DNA from: Amycolatopsis sulphurea
GTDB lineage: Bacteria; Actinomycetota; Actinomycetes; Mycobacteriales; Pseudonocardiaceae
Assembly (NCBI RefSeq): GCF_002564045.1
Contig: NZ_PDJK01000001.1
Coordinates: 186,001 to 250,000 of the forward strand
Length of the DNA: 64,000 nucleotides
Direction of reading: 5' to 3'
The translations under genes and the position numbers were made by a program. The notes below the pieces were generated by a model. That model saw nothing but the letters and a program-made list of their open reading frames with translations, was not told where the DNA came from and made no database searches. Each line of letters starts with the position of its first letter. Positions within the stretch are counted from its first letter, which is position 1. Shown piece by piece: positions 50,942 to 60,129 of the stretch.

Positions 50942-53848
50942 GTGCGTCGAAGCCGTTCCACGAAAGCCACGACAGGATCAGCGATCGGGAGAAGACGGGC
51001 GGCGGTGCTTTCCGCCGCCGTCGCGGTACTCGCCGCGGCCGGGCTGGCCGCTCCACCGGGGGCGAGTGCCGCAGAATCGTCCACACCGGACTCTCTGACC
51101 GCCACCGCGCAGAAACAGATCGCCGCGTTGCAGGCGGTGAAAGACAATCGCAGCAAGAATGAGTCCAAACTAGACAGTAAGTTGCTCGTCGCGCAGAAGC
51201 TGCGGAGCAACGCGCTGAGCCAGTCGGCCGTGCCGGGTGTCGTGGCGGCCGGAGCCACCGCGCTGGTCGACCTTCGCGTCACGAAGGTGAGCGACGGCCT
51301 GGTGCACGACCTGCAGGCGGCCGGGGCCGCGGTGCGCACGGTGTCCGCCCGCGCCGCGAGCATCCGTGCCGAGGTGCCGGTTTCCGCGTTGCCCGCGATC
51401 GCCGCGCGCGCCGACGTACGGCGCGTGGAGACCGCTGATCAGGCGATCACCGCGCGGCAACGGGAAAACTCCGCGGACGGCGTGCACACCGAGCCGGAAA
51501 CCAAGCAGCAGAAGTCCGATCGGATCGGCCGGGCGCTGCAGCAGGCACTCGCGAACCAGAGTGCGGCGACCCTCACCAGTGAGGGCGATCGCGCGCACAA
51601 CGCCGACACCGCTCGTCGCGAATTCGGGGTCACCGGCGCCGGAGTGAAGGCCTGCGCGCTCTCCGACGGGATCGACTCGCTGGCCGTCTCCCAGGCCAAG
51701 GGCGAACTGCCCGCCGGCGTCGACGTGCCCGCCGGGCAGGCGGGCAGCGGCGACGAGGGCACCGCGATGCTGGAGATCATCCACGACCTCGCGCCGAACG
51801 CCCGGCTCGGCTTCGCCACCGCGTTCAACTCCGATGCCGGCTTCGCGGACAACATCCGCAAGCTCCGCTTCGAGTCGCACTGCGACGTGATCGTGGACGA
51901 CGTCATCTACTTCAAGGAATCCCCGTTCCAGGACTGGATCATCGCGCAGGCGGTGAACGCCGTGACCGCCGACGGCGCGCTGTATTTCTCCTCGGCGGGC
52001 AACGACGGCAACGTCGCCGACAACACGGCCGCGCACTGGGAAGGCGACTTCGCCGACTCGGGCGTGCCGGTGGGCAAGTACCGCGGGACCGCGCACAACT
52101 TCGCCGGTGCGGCGGGAACCCAGATCTACGAACCGATTTCCGACGCCTCCTCGGCGAATGTCCCGATCACGCTGCACTGGTCGGATCCGCTCGGCGCGGC
52201 CGCCGACGACTACGACCTGTATCTGCTCGACCGGGCGGGCAACGTCGTCTCGTTCAGCCAGGACACCCAGAACGGCACGCAGGATCCGTACGAGCACCTC
52301 GCCACCCCGCGGTTCGGCGGGACCGGCCTGCGCGTGGCCGTGGTCAAGTTCTCCGGCGAGAACCGTTACCTGTCGCTGACCGCGTTCCGCAGCCGGTTCA
52401 AGGACACGGCCGGGGCGCTGAAGGGCTACAGCACACCGGGCGTCGCGGCCGGGCACAGCGCGGCGCGGGCCGCGTTCTCCGTCGCTGCCGCCCCTGCCGG
52501 GCCGGCGTTCGGCCGCCCGCTGGAGCCGGGCGACCCGGCCAACCCGAAGGGTCCGTTCCCGGCCGCGTACTCCGGCGCCAGCAAGGCCGAGCGGTTCAGC
52601 TCCGACGGTCCGCGGCGGATGTTCTACGAGGCCGACGGCAGGCCGATCACCCCGGGCAATGTGTCCTCGACCGGCGGTGAGGTCCGGGCCAAGCCGGAGA
52701 TCACCGCGGCCGACGGGGTACGCACCTCGGTGCGCGGCTTCGACCCGTTCTTCGGTACTTCCGCCGCCGCTCCGCACGCGGCCGCCATCGCCAGCCTCGT
52801 GCTGTCCGGAAACCCCGGACTGTCCGCTTCGGACGTTCGCGAAGCCTTCCTGCGCACCGCGGTCGACCTCGAAGCGCCGGGTTCGGACGTGCTGACCGGG
52901 AACGGTGTGGTGCTGGCGGACAAGGTGCTGGAGTACACCGGTGCCAGCCCGCAGCCCTACGCGCAGGCACTGCAGCCCACCGTCACCACGGCGAACGGCG
53001 GCACTTCGGTGCAGCCGGGGGACACGGCGAAGGTCACGCTGCCGGTCAAGAACACCGGTGACGGCGCGGCGGCGTCGACCAGCGTGGTGCTGACCTCTCC
53101 GACCACAGGAGTCACTGTGGCCCCCCGCGCGAAGCCGTACGGCACGATCAGCCCGGGGCAGACCGGCGTGAACGACTTCTCCGTCACGGTCCCGGCCGGT
53201 CAGGCACTCGGCACCCCCGTGGTGCTGACCGCGAAGGTGACCTTCGCGGGGGCCTTGTCACCGCTCGCCAGCACCTTCGAAATCCCGATCGGCACCCCGG
53301 CTCAGGAGGCGAAGACCTTCGCCTACACCGGCCCAGCGCTGCCGATTCCGGACAATTCGCAGGTCGGCGCGTCGGTGCCGCTGGTGGTCGGCGGGGTCGG
53401 CGCGGCCTCGAAGGTGACGCTGTCGGTGGACGGCACCACCTGCAGCACCGACCCGGCGTCCACCACGGTGGGCATCAGCCACAGCTACGCCGGTGACCTG
53501 GTCGGCACGCTGACCTCGCCCTCGGGCGCGCAGGCGACGCTGTTCCAGCGGTCCGGCGGGGGTGGGCGGAACCTGTGCCAGGTGGTGTTCGCCGACTCCG
53601 CGAGCCGGCCGTTCAGCTCCGTGACCGGCAGCAACGCACCGTTCACGGGCACGTACCGGCCGGCGCAGCCGCTGACGCAGATGAGCGGCCCGGCTGAGGG
53701 CACCTGGACGTTCAAAGTGCTCGACACCGCGCCGGGCGACAGCGGCACGCTGCGGAGCGTCGCCCTGCATGTGTACGGGTTCGTCACACCCGGGCAGGCG
53801 GCGGCGGTGCACAAGACGGTGACCAACGGTCCGGTGCGGGCCGCCTGA
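50942..53848 (+). CDS. Secreted S8-like serine protease with P-type C-terminal domain
   Basis: 968 residues. Signal peptide about 1-43 (RRRAAVLSAAVAVLAAAG, cleavage near ASA-AES), a helical pro-region (about 45-215), then a peptidase domain. The catalytic Asp is in LSDGID (about 242), the oxyanion Asn in SSAGNDG (about 354) and the nucleophile in GTSAAAPHAAAIASL (Ser about 607). Where subtilisins have GHGTH with the catalytic His, this protein has GSGDEGTAM (about 269-275), so its triad differs, perhaps with Glu as in sedolisins. A CARDB-like beta domain (about 680-790) and a proprotein-convertase P domain (about 820-945) follow. GTG 50942 has GGAGG six bases upstream. Confidence 0.88.
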   Translation: MRRSRSTKATTGSAIGRRRAAVLSAAVAVLAAAGLAAPPGASAAESSTPDSLTATAQKQIAALQAVKDNRSKNESKLDSKLLVAQKLRSNALSQSAVPGVVAAGATALVDLRVTKVSDGLVHDLQAAGAAVRTVSARAASIRAEVPVSALPAIAARADVRRVETADQAITARQRENSADGVHTEPETKQQKSDRIGRALQQALANQSAATLTSEGDRAHNADTARREFGVTGAGVKACALSDGIDSLAVSQAKGELPAGVDVPAGQAGSGDEGTAMLEIIHDLAPNARLGFATAFNSDAGFADNIRKLRFESHCDVIVDDVIYFKESPFQDWIIAQAVNAVTADGALYFSSAGNDGNVADNTAAHWEGDFADSGVPVGKYRGTAHNFAGAAGTQIYEPISDASSANVPITLHWSDPLGAAADDYDLYLLDRAGNVVSFSQDTQNGTQDPYEHLATPRFGGTGLRVAVVKFSGENRYLSLTAFRSRFKDTAGALKGYSTPGVAAGHSAARAAFSVAAAPAGPAFGRPLEPGDPANPKGPFPAAYSGASKAERFSSDGPRRMFYEADGRPITPGNVSSTGGEVRAKPEITAADGVRTSVRGFDPFFGTSAAAPHAAAIASLVLSGNPGLSASDVREAFLRTAVDLEAPGSDVLTGNGVVLADKVLEYTGASPQPYAQALQPTVTTANGGTSVQPGDTAKVTLPVKNTGDGAAASTSVVLTSPTTGVTVAPRAKPYGTISPGQTGVNDFSVTVPAGQALGTPVVLTAKVTFAGALSPLASTFEIPIGTPAQEAKTFAYTGPALPIPDNSQVGASVPLVVGGVGAASKVTLSVDGTTCSTDPASTTVGISHSYAGDLVGTLTSPSGAQATLFQRSGGGGRNLCQVVFADSASRPFSSVTGSNAPFTGTYRPAQPLTQMSGPAEGTWTFKVLDTAPGDSGTLRSVALHVYGFVTPGQAAAVHKTVTNGPVRAA

Positions 53849-53941
53849 GCGGCTTGGTCGTTCTCCGAGCGCCTCTGCGCTCCGGTGCCGTCGCTCCGTC
53901 GCTCCGGGGCTCCGGTGCTTCGGTGCTTCGGGGCCAAGGTG

Positions 53942-53988
53942 GTGAAGGGACCCTTCACGGACTCTGAGTCCGTGAAGGGTCCCTTCAC
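53942..53988. repeat. Palindromic repeat after the protease gene
   Basis: GTGAAGGGACCCTTCAC and GTGAAGGGTCCCTTCAC around a GGACTCTGAGTCC core. It lies 94 bases after the protease stop and 12 bases before MITE-like copy E. Confidence 0.9.
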
Positions 53989-54000
53989 GGCGTTTGGCGC

Positions 54001-54304
54001 AGGGTCCCGGCAAAGGTGGTCGAGGCCCCGTGATCAGCAGAGAGAGCCGTGGCTGCCGCGCCATCATCGACGGCGCCTGCCATCGTCGTCGATTGCGCCC
54101 GCCTGCGGGTGAAGCGGCGGTGTTCGAGACGCGCGACCACCTCGTGGTGTGCGCCAGTCCTGTCTCGGGTCTGTGAATGCGCCGGACCTGTCTCGGGTCC
54201 GTGAAGGGGCCCTTCACGGACTCAGAGTCTGTGAAGGGCCCCTTCACAGACCTTCACAGACCTCCGCAGTCTGCGCCCCCTCACACCGACTTTGCCGACA
54301 CCCT
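54001..54304 (+). mobile_element. MITE-like element, copy E (304 bp, longest copy)
   Basis: Left end AGGGTCCCGGCAAAGGTGGT; right end complement AGGGTGTCGGCAAAGTCGGT. Flanks GGCGTTTGGCGC (53989-54000) and GGTGTCTGGCGC (54305-54316) match at 10 of 12 positions, a decayed target duplication. It contains the GTGATCAGCAG, GTGGCTGCCGC, CGACCACCTCGTGG and GTCTCGGGTC blocks, the last in two tandem copies, and nested palindrome 54201-54247. Confidence 0.9.
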
Positions 54305-54393
54305 GGTGTCTGGCGCGTCTGAAGTGGACTTCGTAGCATCTCGGCCGGAAGTGAATCCGGCCACGGCCGGGAAAACCCCTCGACGCCGCCTCG

Positions 54394-54399
54394 TACACT
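54394..54399 (+). promoter_or_regulatory. Candidate -10 box for the ABC-F leader
   Basis: TACACT lies six bases before GTG 54406. It would give a leaderless mRNA starting at the small leader reading frame. No convincing -35. Confidence 0.45.
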
Positions 54400-54405
54400 G
54401 GTCTC

Positions 54406-54444
54406 GTGATCGTCAAGGAGTTCGTGCGGATCCAGCGAGAGTAG
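54406..54444 (+). CDS. Candidate 12-residue leader peptide upstream of the ABC-F gene
   Basis: GTG ATC GTC AAG GAG TTC... TAG would encode 12 residues, VIVKEFVRIQRE. It starts at the position predicted for a leaderless transcript and ends 78 bases before the ABC-F ATG. Between them CCCCGG (54455-54460) and CCGGGG (54473-54478) can form a hairpin followed by GTTTCG. Antibiotic-resistance ABC-F genes are often controlled by attenuation at such leaders. Coding is plausible but unproven. Confidence 0.45.
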   Translation: MIVKEFVRIQRE

Positions 54445-54522
54445 CCGCCGCGGCCCCGGGTGCCTGCTGTGCCGGGGGTTTCGCCGTCGTGCCCGCTTCC
54501 ACCCCCGACTCCGGGAGTCTCC

Positions 54523-56151
54523 ATGATCACGGCCACCGGCCTTGAGCTGCGCGCCGGCTCACGCATCCTGCTCAATGGCGCCACCCTCCGGATCCAGTCC
54601 GGCGACCGCATCGGCCTCGTCGGCCGCAACGGCGCGGGCAAGACCACCTCGCTGAAGGTGCTCGCCGGCGAGGGCGAACCGCACGCCGGCGACGTCCGGC
54701 GCAGCGGTGAGCTCGGGTATCTGCCGCAGGACCCGCGCGAGGGCGATCTGTCGGTCACGGCCAAGGACCGCGTGCTTTCCGCGCGCGGGCTGGACTCGCT
54801 GCTGCGCAACATGGAGAAGGCGCAGACCGAGATGTCCGAGCTGGTCGACGAGCGGCAGCGGGACAAGGCGATCAACCGCTATGCCCGGCTGGAGGAGCGG
54901 TTCGCCTCGCTCGGCGGATACGCCGCGGAGAGCGAGGCCGCGCGGATCTGCTCGAACCTCGGCCTGGCCGACCGGGTGCTGGCGCAGACGCTGCGCACGC
55001 TTTCGGGCGGGCAGCGGCGCCGGGTCGAGCTGGCCCGCATCCTGTTCGCCGCGGCGGAAGCGGGCGCCGGGGGCAAATCGGAGACCATCCTGCTGCTCGA
55101 CGAGCCGACGAACCACCTGGACGCGGACTCGATCACCTGGCTGCGCGGCTTCCTCAAGCAGCACGATGGCGGTCTCGTGGTGATCAGTCACGACGTCGAG
55201 CTGCTCGGCGACGTGGTGAACAAGGTGTGGTTCCTCGACGCGACGCGCGGCGAGATCGACCTGTACAACATGGGCTGGCAGCGCTACCTCGACGCCCGCG
55301 CCACCGACGAGAAGCGCCGCCGCCGGGAGCGGGCCAACGCCGAGAAGAAGGCCGCCGCGCTGCAGCAGCAGGCCGCCAAGCTCGGCGCTAAGGCCACCAA
55401 GGCGGTCGCGGCGAAGAACATGGCCCGGCGCGCGGAGCAGATGCTGGCCTCCCTCGACGAGACCCGGCAGGCGGACAAGGTCGCCCGGATCAAGTTCCCC
55501 GAACCCGCCTCCTGCGGGCGCACCCCGCTGACCGTCGACGGACTGTCCAAATCCTACGGCTCGCTGGAGATCTTCACCGGAGTCGATCTTGCCGTGGACC
55601 GCGGGTCCAAGGTCGTCGTACTCGGATTGAACGGTGCCGGAAAGACCACTTTGCTGCGCTTGCTGAGTGGTTTGGAAACTCCGGATACCGGTTCCGTCGA
55701 ACCGGGTCACGGATTGCGTTTGGGATATTACGCACAGGAACACGAAACACTCGACCACGATGCGAGTGTGTGGGAAAACATCCGGCATCTCGCCCCGGAC
55801 ACCGGGGCACAGGAGTTGCGGAACCTGCTCGGCTCGTTCCTGTTCACCGGCGAGCAGCTCGACCAGCCCGCGGGCACCCTCTCCGGCGGGGAGAAGACCC
55901 GGCTCGCGCTGGCCGGGCTGGTCTCCAGCCAGGCCAACGTGCTGCTGCTGGACGAGCCGACGAACAACCTCGACCCGGCCAGCCGGGCGCAGGTCCTGGA
56001 CGCGCTGCGCAGCTTCGCCGGCGCGGTCGTGCTCGTCACGCACGATCCGGGCGCGGTGGAGGCGCTCGAACCGGAGCGGGTGATCCTGCTGCCGGACGGC
56101 ACCGAGGACCACTGGTCGGCCGAATACCTCGAACTCGTGCAACTTGCCTGA
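54523..56151 (+). CDS. ABC-F family ATPase (ribosome-associated)
   Basis: 542 residues with two ATPase domains and no membrane segment. Domain 1 has GRNGAGKTTSLKVLAG, LSGGQRRRVELARIL and LLLDEPTNHLDADSI. Domain 2 has GLNGAGKTTLLRLLSG, LSGGEKTRLALAGLV and LLLDEPTNNLDPAS. They are joined by the charged P-site-type linker about residues 255-335 (RRRERANAEKKAAALQQQAAKLG). ABC-F proteins bind the ribosomal E site and rescue or protect ribosomes. It matches Rv1473 in context, with the small HTH gene following. ATG 54523 has GGGAG upstream. Drug-related or housekeeping function cannot be told from sequence. Confidence 0.92.
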   Translation: MITATGLELRAGSRILLNGATLRIQSGDRIGLVGRNGAGKTTSLKVLAGEGEPHAGDVRRSGELGYLPQDPREGDLSVTAKDRVLSARGLDSLLRNMEKAQTEMSELVDERQRDKAINRYARLEERFASLGGYAAESEAARICSNLGLADRVLAQTLRTLSGGQRRRVELARILFAAAEAGAGGKSETILLLDEPTNHLDADSITWLRGFLKQHDGGLVVISHDVELLGDVVNKVWFLDATRGEIDLYNMGWQRYLDARATDEKRRRRERANAEKKAAALQQQAAKLGAKATKAVAAKNMARRAEQMLASLDETRQADKVARIKFPEPASCGRTPLTVDGLSKSYGSLEIFTGVDLAVDRGSKVVVLGLNGAGKTTLLRLLSGLETPDTGSVEPGHGLRLGYYAQEHETLDHDASVWENIRHLAPDTGAQELRNLLGSFLFTGEQLDQPAGTLSGGEKTRLALAGLVSSQANVLLLDEPTNNLDPASRAQVLDALRSFAGAVVLVTHDPGAVEALEPERVILLPDGTEDHWSAEYLELVQLA

Positions 56152-56329
56152 CCCGGTGCGTCCGCCCGCTTGCGCACGGTGGTGCCCGAGCACTGGAATG
56201 GCCCAATGTGATCGCTTTTCAGCGAGAATTGCGGCTGTCGTCTGGCAATCCGGCGCAGAGTGTTCGATCATTGCCCCGGCAGGGGCCCGGTAGGGCCCGG
56301 AACAACCACTCGGCGGGAAGGCGATCGAC

Positions 56330-56539
56330 GTGGCTGATCTCAAGAAAGGCGCGCGGATCACCGGCAACACGCGTGACAAGCTGGCCGCGGATCTGAAGAA
56401 GAAATACGAGAAGGGGTCGAGCATCCGGGCTCTGGCGGAGTCCACCGGGCGTTCCTACGGGTTCGTCCACCGGGTTCTGTCCGAGTCCGGCGTTCAGCTG
56501 CGGGGGCGTGGCGGAGCCACGAGGGTCAAGAAGAAGTAG
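56330..56539 (+). CDS. Small helix-turn-helix protein (Rv1473A-like)
   Basis: 69 residues, basic. The HTH is at about 31-56 (SSIRALAESTGRSYGFVHRV, then LSESG), with a C-terminal basic tail GRGGATRVKKK. It has the size and position of Rv1473A, which follows the ABC-F gene in M. tuberculosis, and probably binds DNA. The start is ATG 56330 or GTG upstream; AAGG at 56318 serves ATG. The last 14 bases overlap the end of the convergent transferase gene. Confidence 0.85.
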   Translation: MADLKKGARITGNTRDKLAADLKKKYEKGSSIRALAESTGRSYGFVHRVLSESGVQLRGRGGATRVKKK

Positions 56540-57962
56540 CACTACCAAGGTCGCTGCGCGGGGGGCGCAGCGGGCCGGCGGCGCGGAAGGTGAGTGCCGC
56601 GCCGAGCAGGATCACCGGGTAGACCAGGTATCCGTACCGGGTCGCCGGAGTGAGCAGGATCAAGGCGCCGAGTCCGACGGCGATCCGCACGAGAGCGGCG
56701 GATCCGGTCGCGGGGGGACGGCGTGCCAGCCACACCAGCATCGCCACGGCCGCGAGGCCGACCAGGACCAGTGCGAGCACCCGGCCCGCCGGGCCGAGTT
56801 CGGCGAGCAGATGCCCGGGCAGCGGGCTCGCCGCCGGGGAGTGCACCACGCCCATCCCGAGCGGGAAACGCAGCACATGCTCGGTGAACGCCCGGGGATC
56901 GACCAGATACACCGGCAGATGCAGCAGCAGTGTCGTACCGGCCACAGTGGTCACGAACCGGCCGAGCGCGGCGCGTCCCGCGGTTTTCCCGGCCTGGACC
57001 AGGATCAGCACCGCGAGCACCGCGAACGCCGGTGCCACGATGAGTTTCGCGCTGATCACCAGCGCCAGCACGAATCCCGACCAGCCCGCCCGGCCGGTGG
57101 CCGCGAGTGCGCAGGCCAGCACCAGCAGCCCGGCGATCGCCAGGTCCGGCCCGGCCACCGCCCAGGTCAGCGCGGTCAGCGGGCAGGCGAGCACCAGTTG
57201 CGCGGACAGTACCGGGATCCGCGGCCGGTGCAGCAGCCGCAGCGCGCCGAGTACACATGCGACAGCCGCGAGCGCGAACATCCACCGCGCGTCGGTGAGT
57301 GCGTCGGTGACCGGGTTGCCGCCGAAAATCGCGCGGGGCAAACCGAAAAACGCCATCACCGGACCGTAGGGCGTGTAGTCGTTCACCTCCGGAGGGCGAT
57401 TAAGCGCGGTGACGTCCACATAGGGCGTTCCGTGCTGCAGCAGCAGGGTGGCGCTGCGCTCGATCACCCACACCTCGGGCTGCGCGGCCCAGGAGCCCGG
57501 GGTGATCAGCCAGTCCACTCCGGTCAGCCGGCGGATCACCAGCACCGCCAGCGGGCACAGCATGGCCAGCAGCCCGATCGCGCCGATCCCGAGCCACCGC
57601 GAGCCGGGCCGGTGCGCGCTGAACCGGCCGAGCCTGCCGGACCGGCCGAAGTTCCCGAACCTGCCGAGACCGCCGAGGTTGCCGGAAGTGCCGAGCCCGC
57701 CGTCGTTGCCGGGCCGGGGTGTGCCGGAACCGCCGGGATCATCCGGCCGATACCGGTATCGCCGCGCGGCGACCAGCAGCCGGCCGCTGTGCGCGGCGGC
57801 GATCCCGTAGCCCGCGATCGCGAAGGCGCCCCAGATCCGGTATCCGTAGAACTCCGAGGCGAACGCGGTGATCAGGGCGAAGACGAGGCAGCCGAGGTAG
57901 AACACCAGATCCCAGGTCAGTACCCGGGTGTGCGGCGAGCCGGTGGTGCGGGCAGGGGCCAT
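56526..57962 (-). CDS. GT87/DUF2029-type polyprenol-dependent glycosyltransferase
   Basis: About 478 residues with ten or more membrane helices. The pattern VNDYTPYGPVMAFFGLPRAI in an outer loop, followed by stacked hydrophobic segments and LLTPATRYGYLVYPVILLGAAL, fits membrane GT-C mannosyl/arabinosyl-type transferases (GT87/DUF2029). It would move sugars onto a cell-envelope glycan. A Gly/Asn/Phe-rich repeat (GLGTSGNLGGLGRFGNFGRS) near residues 88-115 is a low-complexity loop between helices. The stop overlaps the small HTH gene tail-to-tail by 14 bases. Confidence 0.75.
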   Translation of the reverse strand: MAPARTTGSPHTRVLTWDLVFYLGCLVFALITAFASEFYGYRIWGAFAIAGYGIAAAHSGRLLVAARRYRYRPDDPGGSGTPRPGNDGGLGTSGNLGGLGRFGNFGRSGRLGRFSAHRPGSRWLGIGAIGLLAMLCPLAVLVIRRLTGVDWLITPGSWAAQPEVWVIERSATLLLQHGTPYVDVTALNRPPEVNDYTPYGPVMAFFGLPRAIFGGNPVTDALTDARWMFALAAVACVLGALRLLHRPRIPVLSAQLVLACPLTALTWAVAGPDLAIAGLLVLACALAATGRAGWSGFVLALVISAKLIVAPAFAVLAVLILVQAGKTAGRAALGRFVTTVAGTTLLLHLPVYLVDPRAFTEHVLRFPLGMGVVHSPAASPLPGHLLAELGPAGRVLALVLVGLAAVAMLVWLARRPPATGSAALVRIAVGLGALILLTPATRYGYLVYPVILLGAALTFRAAGPLRPPRSDLGSATSS

Positions 57963-58094
57963 CAGCAGGTGCATTCCTCCCCTTCCGCCGCGGCCGGCCG
58001 TGGCGACAGGCTACCGAGGCCGTACCGGTGCGCCGCAGCCGATCCTCGCCCGCTCGGGAAGAATGCCGGACCGGAGGGTGTTGTGCAGGTCATC

Positions 58095-58135
58095 TCCGGA
58101 AAATAGTTACAGTACTCTAGAGGTTTTGCGCAGAA
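58095..58135 (+). promoter_or_regulatory. AT-rich promoter/operator region before ABC exporter
   Basis: A locally AT-rich stretch (GAAAATAGTTACAGTACTCT) contains two short palindromes, AGTACT (58111-58116) and CTCTAGAG (58115-58122). It lies 60-70 bases before the exporter ATG. A site for a TetR, MarR or PadR repressor is possible. No regulator gene is adjacent. Confidence 0.4.
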
Positions 58136-58184
58136 ACACCCGCATTGGCCGGGCCATGACCGTGCCCTGACTGGGGAGGCTCCG

Positions 58185-60050
58185 ATGGACAACACCTGGG
58201 CGTTGCTCGGCTCCGCGATGCGGGCCGCCGACGCGCCGCGGGCCCTGACCAGGGGGACCATGCGCCGGGTCGCGCGATTCGCCCGTCCGCACTGGCGGTC
58301 GTTGCTGATCTTCCTGGCACTCACCGTGGTCTCCGCGGTGCTCGCGGTGACCACGCCGGTGCTCGCCGGCAAGGTGGTCGACGCGATCGTGCGGGGGCAC
58401 GACCTGACCCCCGTGCTCGTGCTGGCCGCGGTGATCGCGGGGCTCGCGGTGGCCGATGCCGGGTTCGGCCTCGCCGAACGGTGGCAGTCCGCCCGGATCG
58501 GCGAGGGCATCATCCTCGACCTGCGCGTCGCGGTGTTCGACCACATGCAGCGGATGCCCATCGCGTTCTTCACCCGGGCCCGGACCGGGGCGCTGGTGAG
58601 CCGGCTGAACAACGACGTGATCGGCGCGCAGCGCACCTTCACCGCGACCCTGTCCGGCCTGGTCACCAACGTGATCCAGCTGGCGCTGTCGCTGGTGGTG
58701 ATGGTGTCGCTGTCCTGGCAGGTCACGGTCGTGGCACTGGTGCTGCTGCCGGTGTTCGTGCTGCCCGCGCGCCGGCTCGGCCGCCGGATGGCCGGCCTGC
58801 AGCGCGAGGCCGCGCAGCTGAACGCGGGCATGACCACGCAGATGACCGAGCGGTTCTCCGCGCCGGGGGCCACCCTGGTGAAGCTGTTCGGCCGGCCGCG
58901 CGAGGAGGTGGCCGAGTTCGGCGTGCGGGCCGGGCGGGTTCGCGACATCGGGGTGCGCACCGCGATGCTGACCCGCTGGTTCATGACCAGCCTGACCCTG
59001 GTCTCCGCGCTGGCGCAGGCCCTGGTCTACGGCCTCGGCGGGTACCTGGCGCTCACCGGGCGGCTGGCCCCGGGCACCGTGGTCGCGCTGGCGCTGCTGC
59101 TGACCCGGCTGTACACGCCGCTGACCGCGCTCGCCAACGTCCGGGTGGACGTGATGACCGCGCTGGTCTCCTTCGAACGGGTCTTCGAGGTGCTGGACCT
59201 GGAGCCGATGATCCAGGAGCCGCCCGCGCCGAAACGCCTGGCGCCGGGCGGGGTCGCGGTGGAGTTCGACGACGTCCGTTTCGGCTATCCCGCGCCGGAC
59301 CGGTTCTCCCTTGCCTCGCTGGAGGACGTGGCCACTGTGGACAGCCGCGGCGGGGACGAGGTGCTGCACGGCGTCAGCTTCCGCGCCGAGGCCGGGCAGA
59401 TGGTGGCGCTGGTCGGCCCGTCCGGGGCGGGCAAGTCGACGATCTCCTCGCTGCTGCCGCGGCTGTACGACGTGGACAGTGGCGCGGTCCGGCTGTCCGG
59501 AGTGGACGTCAAGGACCTGAGTTTCGCCACGCTGCGCGAGACGGTGGGCGTGGTGACCCAGGACGGGCACCTGTTCCATGACACCATCCGCGCCAACCTG
59601 GCCTACGCCCGCCCCGGCGCGGTCGACGCCGACCTGTGGGCGGCGCTGGAGCAGGCGCGGCTGGCCGAGCTGGTGCGTTCGCTGCCGGACGGGCTGGACA
59701 CCACCGTCGGCGAGCGCGGCTACCGGCTGTCCGGCGGCGAACGGCAGCGGCTCACGATCGCGCGGCTGCTCCTGGCGGAGCCGAAAGTCGTCGTCCTCGA
59801 CGAGGCGACCGCGCACCTCGACTCCGAGTCCGAAGCGGCCGTGGGCGAGGCGCTCACCGGCGCCCTGGACGGCCGTACCGCACTGGTGATCGCGCACCGG
59901 CTGTCCACCGTCCGCCAAGCGGACCTGATCCTGGTGGTGGAGAACGGCACCGTCGTCGAGCGGGGCACGCACGAGGACCTGCTGGCCCGCGAAGGCCGCT
60001 ACGCCGAGCTGTACCACACGCAATTCGACGAAGCGTCCACCGCCGCGTGA
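58185..60050 (+). CDS. ABC exporter with fused membrane and ATPase domains
   Basis: 621 residues, type IV half-exporter. Six membrane helices lie in about 35-310, with the coupling pattern RLNNDVIGAQRTFTATLSGL. The ATPase domain shows GPSGAGKST (about 410), VTQDGHLFHDTIRANLAYARPG, LSGGERQRLTIARLLLAEPKVVVLDEATAHLD and the His of IAHRLSTV. It forms a homodimer exporting drugs, lipids or peptides; the substrate is unknown. The N-terminal 25 residues (WALLGSAMRAADAPRALTRG) precede the first helix. A palindrome follows the stop. Confidence 0.93.
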   Translation: MDNTWALLGSAMRAADAPRALTRGTMRRVARFARPHWRSLLIFLALTVVSAVLAVTTPVLAGKVVDAIVRGHDLTPVLVLAAVIAGLAVADAGFGLAERWQSARIGEGIILDLRVAVFDHMQRMPIAFFTRARTGALVSRLNNDVIGAQRTFTATLSGLVTNVIQLALSLVVMVSLSWQVTVVALVLLPVFVLPARRLGRRMAGLQREAAQLNAGMTTQMTERFSAPGATLVKLFGRPREEVAEFGVRAGRVRDIGVRTAMLTRWFMTSLTLVSALAQALVYGLGGYLALTGRLAPGTVVALALLLTRLYTPLTALANVRVDVMTALVSFERVFEVLDLEPMIQEPPAPKRLAPGGVAVEFDDVRFGYPAPDRFSLASLEDVATVDSRGGDEVLHGVSFRAEAGQMVALVGPSGAGKSTISSLLPRLYDVDSGAVRLSGVDVKDLSFATLRETVGVVTQDGHLFHDTIRANLAYARPGAVDADLWAALEQARLAELVRSLPDGLDTTVGERGYRLSGGERQRLTIARLLLAEPKVVVLDEATAHLDSESEAAVGEALTGALDGRTALVIAHRLSTVRQADLILVVENGTVVERGTHEDLLAREGRYAELYHTQFDEASTAA

Positions 60051-60063
60051 CGGTGTACAGGCC

Positions 60064-60110
60064 GTGAAGGGGCCCTTCACGGACTCTGAGTCCGTGAAGG
60101 GCCCCTTCAC
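60064..60110. repeat. Palindromic repeat between convergent genes
   Basis: GTGAAGGGGCCCTTCAC and GTGAAGGGCCCCTTCAC around a GGACTCTGAGTCC core, extended by GGC/GCC. It lies 13 bases after the exporter stop and 19 before the stop of the SIS gene, the same setting as the copy at 14740-14798. Confidence 0.95.
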
Positions 60111-60129
60111 AGCCTTGGGGCGGGCGCGT

